A stretch of 64,000 bases of DNA from Clostridia bacterium (lineage in GTDB: Bacteria; Bacillota; Clostridia; Christensenellales; Borkfalkiaceae), in assembly GCA_017621735.1 (NCBI GenBank), contig JAGASM010000043.1, positions 34,495 through 98,494 on the forward strand, given 5' to 3'. The notes under the pieces are model-generated. The model did no database searches. It saw only the letters and a program-made list of their open reading frames with translations, and had not been told where the DNA came from. Shown here piece by piece: positions 43,861 through 52,175 of this stretch (positions are counted from its first letter, which is position 1; the number at the start of each line of letters is the position of its first letter). The translations under genes and the position numbers were made by a program.

Positions 43861-44859
43861 ATGCCGAAATTTTTTAGAAACAAATTCAAACTGAAAGGAG
43901 GTAAAATTGCGCATATTCGAGAAAAAAACGGAAGTTATGAAATTCGATATCGTCATGACGGGTTTAACATTAGCGCGAGCGCAAAAACGGTAGAAGAAGC
44001 AAAAGAACGGTTTATTCAAAAATTATGCAACGCAAAAACCGAGACTTTGAATGACCGAACCTACTTTGGACAATTTGCCATGCAGTGGCTCAACGTCGTT
44101 AAAAAACCTCAAATCAAGGAGAATACGTATGAAAATTACCTTTGGACTTTACAAAAATATGTGTTTCCGCGTTTTGGAAAAATGCGTTTACGCGACATTA
44201 AGCCCCTCGACGTACAAAAACTCTTTAACGCTTTAGACGAAAAAGGAATTAAGAGAGGCTCCGAGAACACGTACGTTATCTTGAAACCCATTTTTGACTT
44301 TGCGCTTGCTGAAGATCTTATTACAAAATCCCCTATGGCACTCATTCGAAAACCAAAGTACGAAAAGAAAAAAGCAACTCCCCTCACAATTGCCGAAGAG
44401 AGCGCTTTAATTGATTCTTGCCTTGCGAGTGAAAACGAATGCCGTTATGCATTTATCTTTATGCTCTATACCGGGATTAGACGATCCGAATTAGAAACGG
44501 TTAAAATCGAAAAGGAATGGATTACCGTCGTAACAGCAAAAACGAGAAAAGGAGAATCTCAGAGGATTAGACGCATCCCCATTTCCCCGATGCTGCAACC
44601 GTTTATGCCATTCATGAAGAACGGAGCCCTGAAGATCGATAAAGAGAAATTAACGAAAACGTTCCATAAATTCCTCTCAAATCATCACTTACACGAATTG
44701 AGACACACGTTCATCACGCGATGTCAAGAATGTGGAATTTCAAGAGAACTAACGTCGTTATGGGCGGGCCACAAAGCCGATAATACGATAACTTCTAACG
44801 TTTATACTCATTTCTCGGAAGAGTATCAACTTGGGGAAATAAAAAAACTACGCTACTAA
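43861..44859 (+). CDS. int: Tyrosine recombinase (phage integrase)
   Basis: 332 residues from the ATG at 43861 (GGAGATAAATAAA upstream). SAM-like core-binding domain near 65-150. Catalytic residues: Arg in MLYTGIRRSELETV, the HELRHTF box and a late AGHKADNTITSNVYTH with the Tyr. It lies 130 bases inside attR, so it most likely made the 55-bp att duplication. The frame is open for 126 bases upstream; an A8 run at 43701-43708 separates it from a 12-codon start with a strong ribosome site. Confidence 0.93.
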   Translation: MPKFFRNKFKLKGGKIAHIREKNGSYEIRYRHDGFNISASAKTVEEAKERFIQKLCNAKTETLNDRTYFGQFAMQWLNVVKKPQIKENTYENYLWTLQKYVFPRFGKMRLRDIKPLDVQKLFNALDEKGIKRGSENTYVILKPIFDFALAEDLITKSPMALIRKPKYEKKKATPLTIAEESALIDSCLASENECRYAFIFMLYTGIRRSELETVKIEKEWITVVTAKTRKGESQRIRRIPISPMLQPFMPFMKNGALKIDKEKLTKTFHKFLSNHHLHELRHTFITRCQECGISRELTSLWAGHKADNTITSNVYTHFSEEYQLGEIKKLRY

Positions 44860-44988
44860 AATAGTTTTTCCCCCATGAAATCCCCATATTGCATAACTTT
44901 ATTATGTATAAAAATGCATAGTTAGATGTTTTTGCCTATTTTTATTTGCATATTCCGTAAATCTAACGCATAAAAATAAACTTCGGCA

Positions 44989-45043
44989 ACTGTAAATCTG
45001 ACGTCTACGACTTCGGTGGTTCGAATCCACCTCTGTCCACCAC
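44989..45043 (+). repeat. attR, 55-bp core
   Basis: Identical to 27834-27888, the 3' half of tRNA-Tyr. It marks the right end of the element. Confidence 0.95.
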
Positions 45044-45071
45044 AAAAAACACCTCGCGAAGGTGTTTTTTT
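45044..45071 (+). terminator. Original terminator of the tRNA operon
   Basis: AAAACACCT / AGGTGTTTTTTT stem directly after attR. Being outside the element, it should be the native terminator of tRNA-Tyr before integration. Confidence 0.75.
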
Positions 45072-45072
45072 G

Positions 45073-45258
45073 TTATAGTCAAGGTAATCGCTGCTTCCTC
45101 GATGGCACGCGCGATGAGAAAGCGATTATGATTATTATAGAGCAAAGCATCGACGACACTTTATAGTCAAGGCAATCGCTCGAAACGCCACTTCCTCGAT
45201 GGTATGCGCGATAAGAAAGCGATTATGATTTTTATGAGCAAAGCACCGACGACACTTT
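45073..45258. repeat. Two tandem direct repeats of about 90-98 bp
   Basis: Copy 1 starts at 45073 and copy 2 at about 45161. Both read TATAGTCAAGG, AATCGCT, CTTCCTCGATGG, GCGCGAT, GAAAGCGATTATGATT, GAGCAAAGCA and CGACGACACTTT. Copy 2 has a 10-base insertion. No ORF of note; it lies between attR and a relic attachment sequence. Confidence 0.8.
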
Positions 45259-45282
45259 TGCGCAAGCAAATACCCCCTCTAT

Positions 45283-45340
45283 CCACCACGCTAAATCAGG
45301 GCAAAAACGCAAGTTTTTACCCTATTTTAAGTCATTTTAT
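45283..45340. repeat. Relic attachment end: second copy of the sequence inside attL
   Basis: TATCCACCACGCTAAATCAG followed by GGCAAAAACGCAAG and an imperfect CCCTATTTTAA repeats 27882-27935 with a few changes. It includes the tRNA CCA end and the first bases of the element. This looks like the left junction of a second, lost element in tandem at the same tRNA. Confidence 0.65.
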
Positions 45341-45660
45341 CGGCAATTTTCATCTTATAACGCCCCACCGTTTGAAATCGCCTTAATTGTTCCACGCTCC
45401 CTTTTTGCCGTCCGAAAGTCGGACGGCATTTTATTTTTTCGCCTCGCATTTGCGGAGTTTTTCTCTTTGACGGAACACATTTTGTCCCCTTTCGTTTCCC
45501 TCTTTTTTCGGTAACGTGATACTCAAAACGCCTGATCCACCCCCACCTTTTTTCTTATATAATGAGAACGCACCGCTCCCGTATCCCCCCTTTTTTCGTT
45601 TTCCGCCTATTTTTATGCACAAGCGAGGCACGCAATATTTTTCACAAAAATCATGCTTAA

Positions 45661-45697
45661 AAAAACTTGCGGAGAACGTGTCCACCGCAAGTTTTTC
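45661..45697 (-). terminator. Terminator after the 213-residue lipoprotein gene
   Basis: AAAAACTTGCGG / CCGCAAGTTTTT stem, 33 bases after the stop at 45730. The stretch 45341-45660 holds another stem (TGCCGTCCG/CGGACGGCA near 45410-45430) but no gene I can support. Confidence 0.75.
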
Positions 45698-45729
45698 ATA
45701 TGTGCTCCGTATTTTATTGTACATCTTTA

Positions 45730-46371
45730 TTACTCAAATTCCTCTATTTCAATCGGAATTACGGTCGTTCCGTAATCAGAAAATACCCACGTCGCGTTTT
45801 TGTTTTTGTTCACCGAAGAAGTAATTTCAAACTTTATTAATTTTTTCTCTTCAAAATAATACGAATAAACGGTCGATTCGTCTTGAAATTCATACGTATA
45901 ACATTTTTTACGCCCGTCGTAATTTAATTCGTCAAACGGTTTTTTTCGATCGGAAATAAACCCTGCGTTCGGCAACCGCGATGCATTGATCTCCTCAATC
46001 AGCGAAACGTCGGACTTTCTCCAATAGGCGTCGGCTTCCGTATATCTTTCCAACAACTCATTTCCGTACAAATAGCAGTTCTCTTCCCCTTCTTCCAACC
46101 AATATAACATGCCGAAATACTGCAAGTCGTTATGATAACGAATGACCGCAAAGCCGCCGTTGACGTAATAGTAATATTCTTTCCCGTTGTCGTGGCGCCA
46201 AAAAGGACTGACGCAAAAGGTTACGTTGGATAACGCTTCCTCTCCAAACGCCCTATCGTATTCTTCTTGCGCCACTTGATATTTTTCCGCGGAACAACCA
46301 AATAAAGCGATTCCGCAAAATAAAAACACCAACGTGAGCGCGATAGTAGATAATCTTTTTGTCTTTTTCAT
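45730..46371 (-). CDS. Lipoprotein, unknown function
   Basis: 213 residues. A signal peptide with lipobox ALFGCSAEK is followed by an ectodomain rich in Tyr and Glu. No family recognised. Single gene with its own terminator at 45661. Confidence 0.7.
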   Translation of the reverse strand: MKKTKRLSTIALTLVFLFCGIALFGCSAEKYQVAQEEYDRAFGEEALSNVTFCVSPFWRHDNGKEYYYYVNGGFAVIRYHNDLQYFGMLYWLEEGEENCYLYGNELLERYTEADAYWRKSDVSLIEEINASRLPNAGFISDRKKPFDELNYDGRKKCYTYEFQDESTVYSYYFEEKKLIKFEITSSVNKNKNATWVFSDYGTTVIPIEIEEFE

Positions 46372-46554
46372 CGCCCCGTTCCTCGTTTTATTTTACACCA
46401 AACCATTCGCACGAATCGGCGTTTATCGCCCCTGCGCCTCTATGATAACATACACGGCTAACGCCGTCAAGCCCCTTCTTCCATATGTTTGAAGCGAGTC
46501 TTGAAAATATTCGCCCCCTCGTCCGACGGAACACACCACATTCAAAACACAATA

Positions 46555-46592
46555 AAAAAACGGCAGTTTTCAAAAGAAAACTGCCGTTTTTG
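46555..46592 (-). terminator. Terminator of the collagen-like gene
   Basis: AAACGGCAGTTTTC / GAAAACTGCCGTTTTT, 28 bases after the stop at 46621. Confidence 0.85.
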
Positions 46593-46620
46593 CTTCGACG
46601 TTTATAAAAGGAAAACGCCG

Positions 46621-47610
46621 TTATCGAAGTTGTACAATCACAAGATTTGCCGATACGGGACGCACCCCGCCCGCGGTCGGCGTAATCGTCAACGCTTCCG
46701 TCGTTCCTTCCGGATTACGAACCGTTAAAACGGAATTCTCACTTGTCGTTTCAACCAACGCCATACCGACAATTTGCGACGTGCCCGTCGCACGACCTGC
46801 AACCGTATACGGTAAATCCGCTCCGTTTAACGTCAAAAGCAGTTGCCCTGCCTCCGTAACGCTTACTTGGAATAAAACTTGATAGACCCCGATCGGCCCC
46901 AACTCAAAAGAATCATCCCCCAGCCTCGTAATGTCCGCACCGCTGTTTGGACCATCTTGAGGAAACGAAACGTCCGCTCCTGCCGCAACCGTATTTGTAT
47001 TATCCGGCGGCATCAACGCGTAGAATTCAGCAAAACTTAAAACGCCACCAGCGGGACCGACTTCCCCTTGTGGACCTGCGGGACCGACTTCCCCTTGTGG
47101 ACCAGCGGGACCGACCTCACCTTGTGGACCTGTGGGGCCTACTTCCCCTTGTGGACCAGCGGGACCGACCTCACCTTGTGGACCAGCGGGACCGACCTCG
47201 CCTTGTGGACCAGCGGGGCCGACTTCCCCTTGTGGACCAGCGGGGCCGACTTCCCCTTGTGGACCAGCGGGACCGACTTCACCTTGTGGACCTGCGGGGC
47301 CGACTTCCCCTTGTGGACCTGCGGGACCGACTTCCCCTTGTGGACCAGCGGGACCGACTTCCCCTTGTGGACCAGCGGGACCGACTTCCCCTTGCGGACC
47401 AGCGGGACCGACCTCACCTTGTGGACCAGCGGGACCGACTTCCCCTTGCGGACCAGCGGGACCGATCGGTCCTCTTGGTCCGCGCGGACCTTGCGCCCCA
47501 ACGCAAACAAAGTAAGGATCGTTCATGCACGGATGCCTTCCGCAACAATGACAAGAATCCTGACCGCACTCTTCCCAAAAACAATGATTGCCGTAAATGT
47601 GTATCTTCAT
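46621..47610 (-). CDS. Collagen-like (BclA-type) exosporium glycoprotein
   Basis: 329 residues. A Cys/His-rich N-terminus (about 1-36) precedes a collagen region of Gly-X-Y triplets. That region is about 15 copies of the nine-residue unit GPAGPQGEV, with one GPT variant. A C-terminal beta domain of the BclA/TNF-like type follows (about 190-329), with [11 protein letters not shown] and [11 protein letters not shown]. Such proteins trimerise and form the hair-like nap on spore surfaces. There is no signal peptide, as expected for a mother-cell spore coat protein. It is consistent with the spoIIA operon in this window and the sigma-K-like promoter upstream. The near-identical repeats make the copy number prone to change. 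Confidence 0.9.
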   Translation of the reverse strand: MKIHIYGNHCFWEECGQDSCHCCGRHPCMNDPYFVCVGAQGPRGPRGPIGPAGPQGEVGPAGPQGEVGPAGPQGEVGPAGPQGEVGPAGPQGEVGPAGPQGEVGPAGPQGEVGPAGPQGEVGPAGPQGEVGPAGPQGEVGPAGPQGEVGPAGPQGEVGPTGPQGEVGPAGPQGEVGPAGPQGEVGPAGGVLSFAEFYALMPPDNTNTVAAGADVSFPQDGPNSGADITRLGDDSFELGPIGVYQVLFQVSVTEAGQLLLTLNGADLPYTVAGRATGTSQIVGMALVETTSENSVLTVRNPEGTTEALTITPTAGGVRPVSANLVIVQLR

Positions 47611-47642
47611 AGCGACCTCTTTTGCATAAAATATAGATAATT

Positions 47643-47671
47643 TATACTATGAATCCACCGTTATTTTCGTT
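47643..47671 (-). promoter_or_regulatory. Sigma-K/sigma-E-like mother-cell promoter
   Basis: On the minus strand AACG, 16 bases, then CATAGTATA fits the sigma-K pattern (AC, 16, CATAnnnTA). It lies about 35 bases before the collagen-like ATG. This is weak by itself but consistent with a spore surface gene. Confidence 0.5.
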
Positions 47672-47703
47672 CCACTTATCCCCCTTGCAACCCCCTTTCA
47701 TCA

Positions 47704-47741
47704 AACGGCGCGGCAGTAAAATACTGCCGCGCCGTTTTTAA
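47704..47741. terminator. Bidirectional terminator
   Basis: AAACGGCGCGGCAGTA / TACTGCCGCGCCGTTTTT, a 15-bp near-perfect stem marking the border between the host block and the AT-rich island. Confidence 0.85.
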
Positions 47742-47799
47742 TCAAGTCGAAAACTTGAAAAATAAAAAAAATAAGTCAAACCTTTCGGTTTAACTTACG

Positions 47800-49056
47800 T
47801 TAAGGTGGTGCGGTAAAGCATTTCAAATCCGAACCAGAGGGAGCAGAATTCAGCTCCGAAAGGAAAACTGTTTTCGTTCCGTCTTTGTAGTTAAACGTGA
47901 AAGTGATTTTATCGTCATAGAGATAAATCGCATTGATAAACCCGTCAATTAAGCGTTGTTTGCCTTCTTTTGTAGATATATCAAGTTTCTTAAATTTTTC
48001 TATACCGAAATGTATTTGGTCTTTCGTTAAGAAAGGCTTTTTTATTTGCTCCTGTAATATCGTAGTATCAAGCTCGCTTTTTTCCTTTTCGAGTTGTGCA
48101 AGGCGTTCTTTTGTGGAATCAAAAATAATTCCTTGTTCGATAGCTTGTATGATATTTCCGATACGCTTTTCTACATCGATAAGTTGTTCACGTAAACGAG
48201 GCAAACGAGGATTTTCGTCTGTTTGTAAGTCGAATATTCTATCAACAAGATAGTCAACGAGAACCTCATCATTGAGAATTTCAAGTGCTTTTTGTACTGC
48301 TAAATTCTCAATCCATTCTTTACGAACGGTCTTTTTGTCGCAAGTGTGTTTTTTAGCATTGACACACTTATAATAACACTTTACACTTAAATATCTAATA
48401 TCTCTTTCTTTGTTACCAAACAATGAAACCGACAATTGCAAAATAGAGGCGATTATTTCCAAAGGAAGATTCTTTAGATCTGCTTTCTCTAAACTTTTAG
48501 ATAAGTATTGCATACAGGCAATAATATCTCTATCTCCCATTGAACTTATGCTTGATAAACTTGAAATGGCTTCTACTGTTGAAATTTTTCCTACCAATAA
48601 TCCTAAACAATCTAACGCGACGGTTAGAGTTGTGATATTGGTTGTATCGAATATATCTAAAGAGATAATCTTTAAGATTTCATCTCTTTTTTCAATTGTT
48701 TTTGAGATATACTCTGAAAGTTCTTTCATCTTTGGATAGGTGAGAATTAGCGTTGTAAGTAATGTTATGGCTTGACGTTTTTCACCGCAACTTTGGTTAG
48801 ATGAGAGAATAAATTCTGTTGTTGCTTCTGCGATTGGCTTTACATCTGTCCATTCAAGTTTGATTTTGTTGATAGTTATAATGTTTCCTATGGTTTCAAA
48901 AGGATTACCTATAAAACTTGAATAACAGCCATTTTTACCTTGAACACGTACTCTTGATTTAATACTTTGAATATATGTTTCAATTTGCTTTAGTGATGAT
49001 TTTTTGTCTTTGTCATATAATTCAAGATGATATTCACCGTTGTAAAATGATTCCAT
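47800..49056 (-). pseudogene. Chimera: helical-repeat C-terminal part of the DUF4062 protein fused to a serine-recombinase tail
   Basis: 418 residues as an open frame. Residues 1-227 are helical, HEAT-like, and carry on from the gene at 49127. The frame is open upstream without a start codon (reading NAIVIFALNTTTDITSLENA before the ATG). From about residue 228 the sequence is the C-terminus of a large serine recombinase: a YYKCVNAKKHTCDKKT zinc-ribbon end, a WIENL segment, a coiled coil (about 290-345) and the tail LKCFTAPP. The catalytic domain is missing. The junction near 48375 is in frame. Confidence 0.7.
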
Positions 49057-49126
49057 ATTAGTTTTAACAGCGTTTTCTAACGATGTTATATCAGTTGTTG
49101 TGTTAAGAGCAAATATAACAATAGCA

Positions 49127-50554
49127 TTACGGAGTTTTAATGTATTTTAGAAGCAATAACGTTGAATGAGTTCTATCGTATTCGGTAGGGAGGTAAGATA
49201 TGCTCTCAATTATTTTTGTAAGTTCAACCGAATTAACAATATCAGCTGACCTATTATATGTTCTTAAAATATCTTTGAGTTTTTTATCGTCTGCTTGAAG
49301 AATTAAGAATCTAATAAATTCAGAATGAAACTCTCTATTACTATACTCTTGGCTTAATACTTCAAGAATTTCCGTCAAATATACTCGCGTAAGTCTCAAA
49401 TGTGTTATTGAGCCATATAAAAAAGCAACGCAAAAATAAGACGATACATTGGTGAAAATACTATCTAATCCACCGAGGGTATTCGTATAAGGGGATTGCA
49501 GATTCGATTTTCTGTATTCTTTTATGATATTTTGGTTTATATCATTTGCAATTCTGTCGATAGTGGGAAAATAGACGTACTCATCACTTTTATCAAGAAT
49601 TGCTTGTCCCTTATTATCAATAGATATGATACCTATAAGAGAATCTTGTAAGTTAATCATATTTCTCAAGTCAATCGCAACATCATTACAAAACCAACTT
49701 GGTACAGATGAAGAACCTTTTAATTTTTCTGAAATTTCGCTCAATTTAGAAACGCAATCATCAATTCTTCCTAAAAAATAGAGTTTTACGGCTTCTAATC
49801 GTTCTTGAATAATCTCTTTAAGTTCATTAGAATGTTTATCTATAACAACAGTTTTGGCTTTATCGAACGTACTTTCATCAAAACTTGTGTTACAGAGAAT
49901 AACTTGGAGAATTTTTTGAAATAATATGTCCTCTGCTGAAGGCATAGTTTTTTCGGAATGAGATTTGTAAAATGTATCTAAAATTGTACTTTTGGTTAAT
50001 TCAAATTCGTCAAAAAACTTCTTTTCGATTTTAAGGTTTGTTGTTGGAGTAATTTCTTTTACTGTTTCTGCTACACTTATATTGTTAGTTGAAACAGTAG
50101 GCTTAACCATATAGTTAGTTACAATATCTTGAATAACAGTTCTATATGACAAATCAACAATATCAGAAAATTTTGAGGCGGTTACAAATTTGCAAAGTCC
50201 GGTTTTAATAATCTCGCTTTCTATCTCCGTTTTTTCTTTTTTTGTTTCATTACAAAAGATGGCGATTATACGTAATCCAAGTTCCTTTGCTTTTTTATAT
50301 TCCGCCATAGTTGCATCACTAATATCATCTTCGTTATCAACAATAAGCAAAAACAATTGATGTAAAGGAATCTGATCTAAATATGCACTTGGCATAGACA
50401 TTGAGCAGCCGGGTTCGGTTTCAAAACAATAACATTGAACTAATCCCGTCTCATTGAGTAATTTTTCTAATGCCTTTCGTGCGATTTCATATTTTCCACC
50501 ACATCTTGAACTTATAAAAACATTTACTTTGTGTTTTACGGTTTCGTTAGTCAT
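49127..50554 (-). CDS. DUF4062/TIR-like protein, truncated by a frameshift (candidate defence effector)
   Basis: 475 residues. The N-terminal domain (about 8-150) begins VNVFISSRCGGKYEIARKAL. It continues with LFLLIVDNEDDISDATMAEY and LGLRIIAIFCN, the Rossmann-like pattern of DUF4062/TIR-type sensor or effector domains. The rest is helical. Its last codons run into a TTTT/AAAA run at 49135-49138. Skipping one base there would continue into the next gene, so the original protein was longer. Its start overlaps the XRE gene stop as ATGA. A role in anti-phage defence is inferred from domain type and island context. Confidence 0.6.
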   Translation of the reverse strand: MTNETVKHKVNVFISSRCGGKYEIARKALEKLLNETGLVQCYCFETEPGCSMSMPSAYLDQIPLHQLFLLIVDNEDDISDATMAEYKKAKELGLRIIAIFCNETKKEKTEIESEIIKTGLCKFVTASKFSDIVDLSYRTVIQDIVTNYMVKPTVSTNNISVAETVKEITPTTNLKIEKKFFDEFELTKSTILDTFYKSHSEKTMPSAEDILFQKILQVILCNTSFDESTFDKAKTVVIDKHSNELKEIIQERLEAVKLYFLGRIDDCVSKLSEISEKLKGSSSVPSWFCNDVAIDLRNMINLQDSLIGIISIDNKGQAILDKSDEYVYFPTIDRIANDINQNIIKEYRKSNLQSPYTNTLGGLDSIFTNVSSYFCVAFLYGSITHLRLTRVYLTEILEVLSQEYSNREFHSEFIRFLILQADDKKLKDILRTYNRSADIVNSVELTKIIESISYLPTEYDRTHSTLLLLKYIKTP

Positions 50555-50910
50555 TTTTGTCCCTCCAACAGTTTAATCAACGCTTCTTTCAGTTTTGCAT
50601 TTGCCGATGAGTTAGGATCAAAACACATTTCAATAAATTCCTGCATACGCTCGTCATTCTCGAATGTTTTGGGATTATAAGAATATAACTTGCCTTGCGG
50701 ATTATCTGTACGCCCTAAAATATAATCAATGGAAACGTCAAAATAATCTCCATATTTTGTTAGAACTGCAAGCGAGGGCAAAACTATTTCCGTTTCGTAC
50801 TTTGCAATCAGTGGTTGTTTTATCCCCATTTCATCAGCAAGTTTCTTTTGGGATAACTTTGCACTCTCTCGGAGTGTTTTTAATCTCGTAGAAATCAATT
50901 TTTTATCCAT
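50551..50910 (-). CDS. XRE-family regulator of the DUF4062 gene
   Basis: 119 residues from the ATG at 50910. The helix-turn-helix is LSQKKLADEMGIKQPLIAKYE, followed by VSIDYILGRTDNPQ and a C-terminal helix. It is the first gene of the two-gene operon and presumably autoregulates it. Confidence 0.85.
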   Translation of the reverse strand: MDKKLISTRLKTLRESAKLSQKKLADEMGIKQPLIAKYETEIVLPSLAVLTKYGDYFDVSIDYILGRTDNPQGKLYSYNPKTFENDERMQEFIEMCFDPNSSANAKLKEALIKLLEGQK

Positions 50911-51749
50911 AATAACCACCTTCGTATCGTTTTCTTTATTATACACCATTTAGAGAATCTTGTCAATGCTTTTTAGGAATAAATAAGATGTTGTTTATTC
51001 ATTATCCGTGTTTTTTATATTCTGCTCCCGTTAATCTTCGGGAGCATTTTTATTTTTGCAAGAATTTTTCCAAAAACATTTATGTTTTGCGAAAAAACAT
51101 ACCTTTATATAGTTGAGAGGAATTTTTAAAATATCCTGCGATTTTACCGTTTTTTATGGCTATTAAGTGAAGAACATTTTTGGGAAACACCCCAAAGTGG
51201 AGATAGACCTACCTTTATATAAGTGAGAAGATTTTTGAAAAACTTTTGTAAATACACCCGAAAAATTGCTTGTAAGTGTCCATTTATAGTGAGAGGTAAA
51301 AATATTTTCAATTCTTTTTCCGAAAACGTTTAAGTTTTGGCTTCTAACTGTCCGATTATAGTGAAAGGGATTTTTTACTTTTTGTACGGCTATCTAATAT
51401 TTTGCTTGCTTTCAACGGCTATATAGTGAAAGAACTTTTTTAATAGTTCATTAGGTAAGCCATTCAACTGTTAGGATATAATTAAGAAATTTTGATTTGT
51501 GCCTTAACTTTTCGCCTTTGCTGTGGCTATTAAGTAGAGAAAACTTTTTAAGCCGTTCAAAAAGTGAGCAGTTTAAGGATTAGAATTTTATCGTAAAACT
51601 TTTTAATTCGGTAAAAAAGTGACCGAATTAAAAGTTAAAATAAATCAATTTCAAACGGAGGTGATTCCAATGAACAAATTATAGGCTCGCCGTCAGCCTT
51701 AAAACATCGGTAAAAACAGACACAAAACAAATTACAAGGAGGATTTTTA
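50911..51749. other. 840-bp AT-rich leader with about eight degenerate repeats, upstream of the mobilisation genes
   Basis: No ORF of note. A motif built on TATATAGTGAgAG, followed within 10 bases by a T-run, recurs at about 51103, 51158, 51213, 51283, 51354, 51416 and 51526. A weaker version sits near 51387. Spacing is 55-110 bases. At 51660-51690 a strong ribosome site precedes only a four-codon ORF (MNKL). The region could be the transfer origin, an iteron array or a regulatory leader. Confidence 0.6.
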
Positions 51750-52175
51750 TTGAAAGAAAAGAATTTTAATTACACTTCACTCTATCTCTACGACAGAGAT
51801 TTGGTAGATGAGCTTGAACGGGATTTTATAGAAAGCGGAATCCGCAGTAAATCTCAATACCTTACCCACCTTATCGGACTTGGATTGCAAACACGTAAAA
51901 ACGGCAATACCGAAACCGCTAATATGGACAATATCACACGGGAGATTACCGAGATTAAACGTGCGTTATTATCGTTGCAACACTCTTTTCTCAAAGAACA
52001 CGTTCCCAATAGTGCCTATCAAATATTGCTCTGCAATATGAATTACCTTATCGAGTGCTTATTGTTCGGAGATGAGGTTAATTTTGTGGCGTGGGAGCGA
52101 GGCGATTTTGACGGTTTGCCCGATAGGATAGCCACTATCTATGAACGGTTAAAGGAGGAAGCGAATATTGCCTAA
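51750..52175 (+). CDS. MobC-like relaxosome accessory protein
   Basis: 141 residues from a TTG start after AAGGAGGATTTTTA. The N-terminal YDRDLVDELERDFIESGIRSKS looks like a ribbon-helix-helix DNA-binding part, and the rest is helical. It overlaps the relaxase start by 8 bases, the usual mobC-mob arrangement. Confidence 0.65.
   Translation: MKEKNFNYTSLYLYDRDLVDELERDFIESGIRSKSQYLTHLIGLGLQTRKNGNTETANMDNITREITEIKRALLSLQHSFLKEHVPNSAYQILLCNMNYLIECLLFGDEVNFVAWERGDFDGLPDRIATIYERLKEEANIA

Larger units (their letters stand above)
27834..45043. mobile_element. Integrated inovirus-like (Zot-encoding) prophage or satellite, 17.2 kb
   Basis: It is bounded by perfect 55-bp direct repeats of the tRNA-Tyr 3' half and carries its own tyrosine integrase next to the right end. 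Nearly all structural genes lie on the minus strand. Phage-like content: a Zot/pI ATPase, a 60-residue two-segment hydrophobic protein, a signal-peptide plus C-terminal-anchor protein, several N-anchored surface proteins, XRE repressors with operator triplets, phage-type small proteins and a hairpin-rich non-coding region. There is no capsid, terminase, portal, tail or relaxase gene, which argues against a tailed phage or ICE. The inovirus assignment rests mainly on the Zot motifs and small gene sizes. No rolling-circle replicase was recognised. Confidence 0.7.

Noticed and set aside
44989..45043. A second tRNA-Tyr gene at the right end of the prophage
   Set aside because: Only the 3' half is present; it is the attR repeat and lacks acceptor 5' strand and D arm.
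45431..45824. Small open frames on both strands between attR and the 213-residue lipoprotein
   Set aside because: They span terminator stems and low-complexity sequence, have no ribosome site and overlap a better supported gene end.
47050..47465. Regular 27-base repeats that might look like a CRISPR or satellite array
   Set aside because: They are in-frame codons for the Gly-X-Y collagen unit, with no spacers.
51660..51690. Strong ribosome site followed by ATG in the mobilisation leader
   Set aside because: The frame is only four codons (MNKL) before a stop, so I list it as part of the leader rather than a gene.
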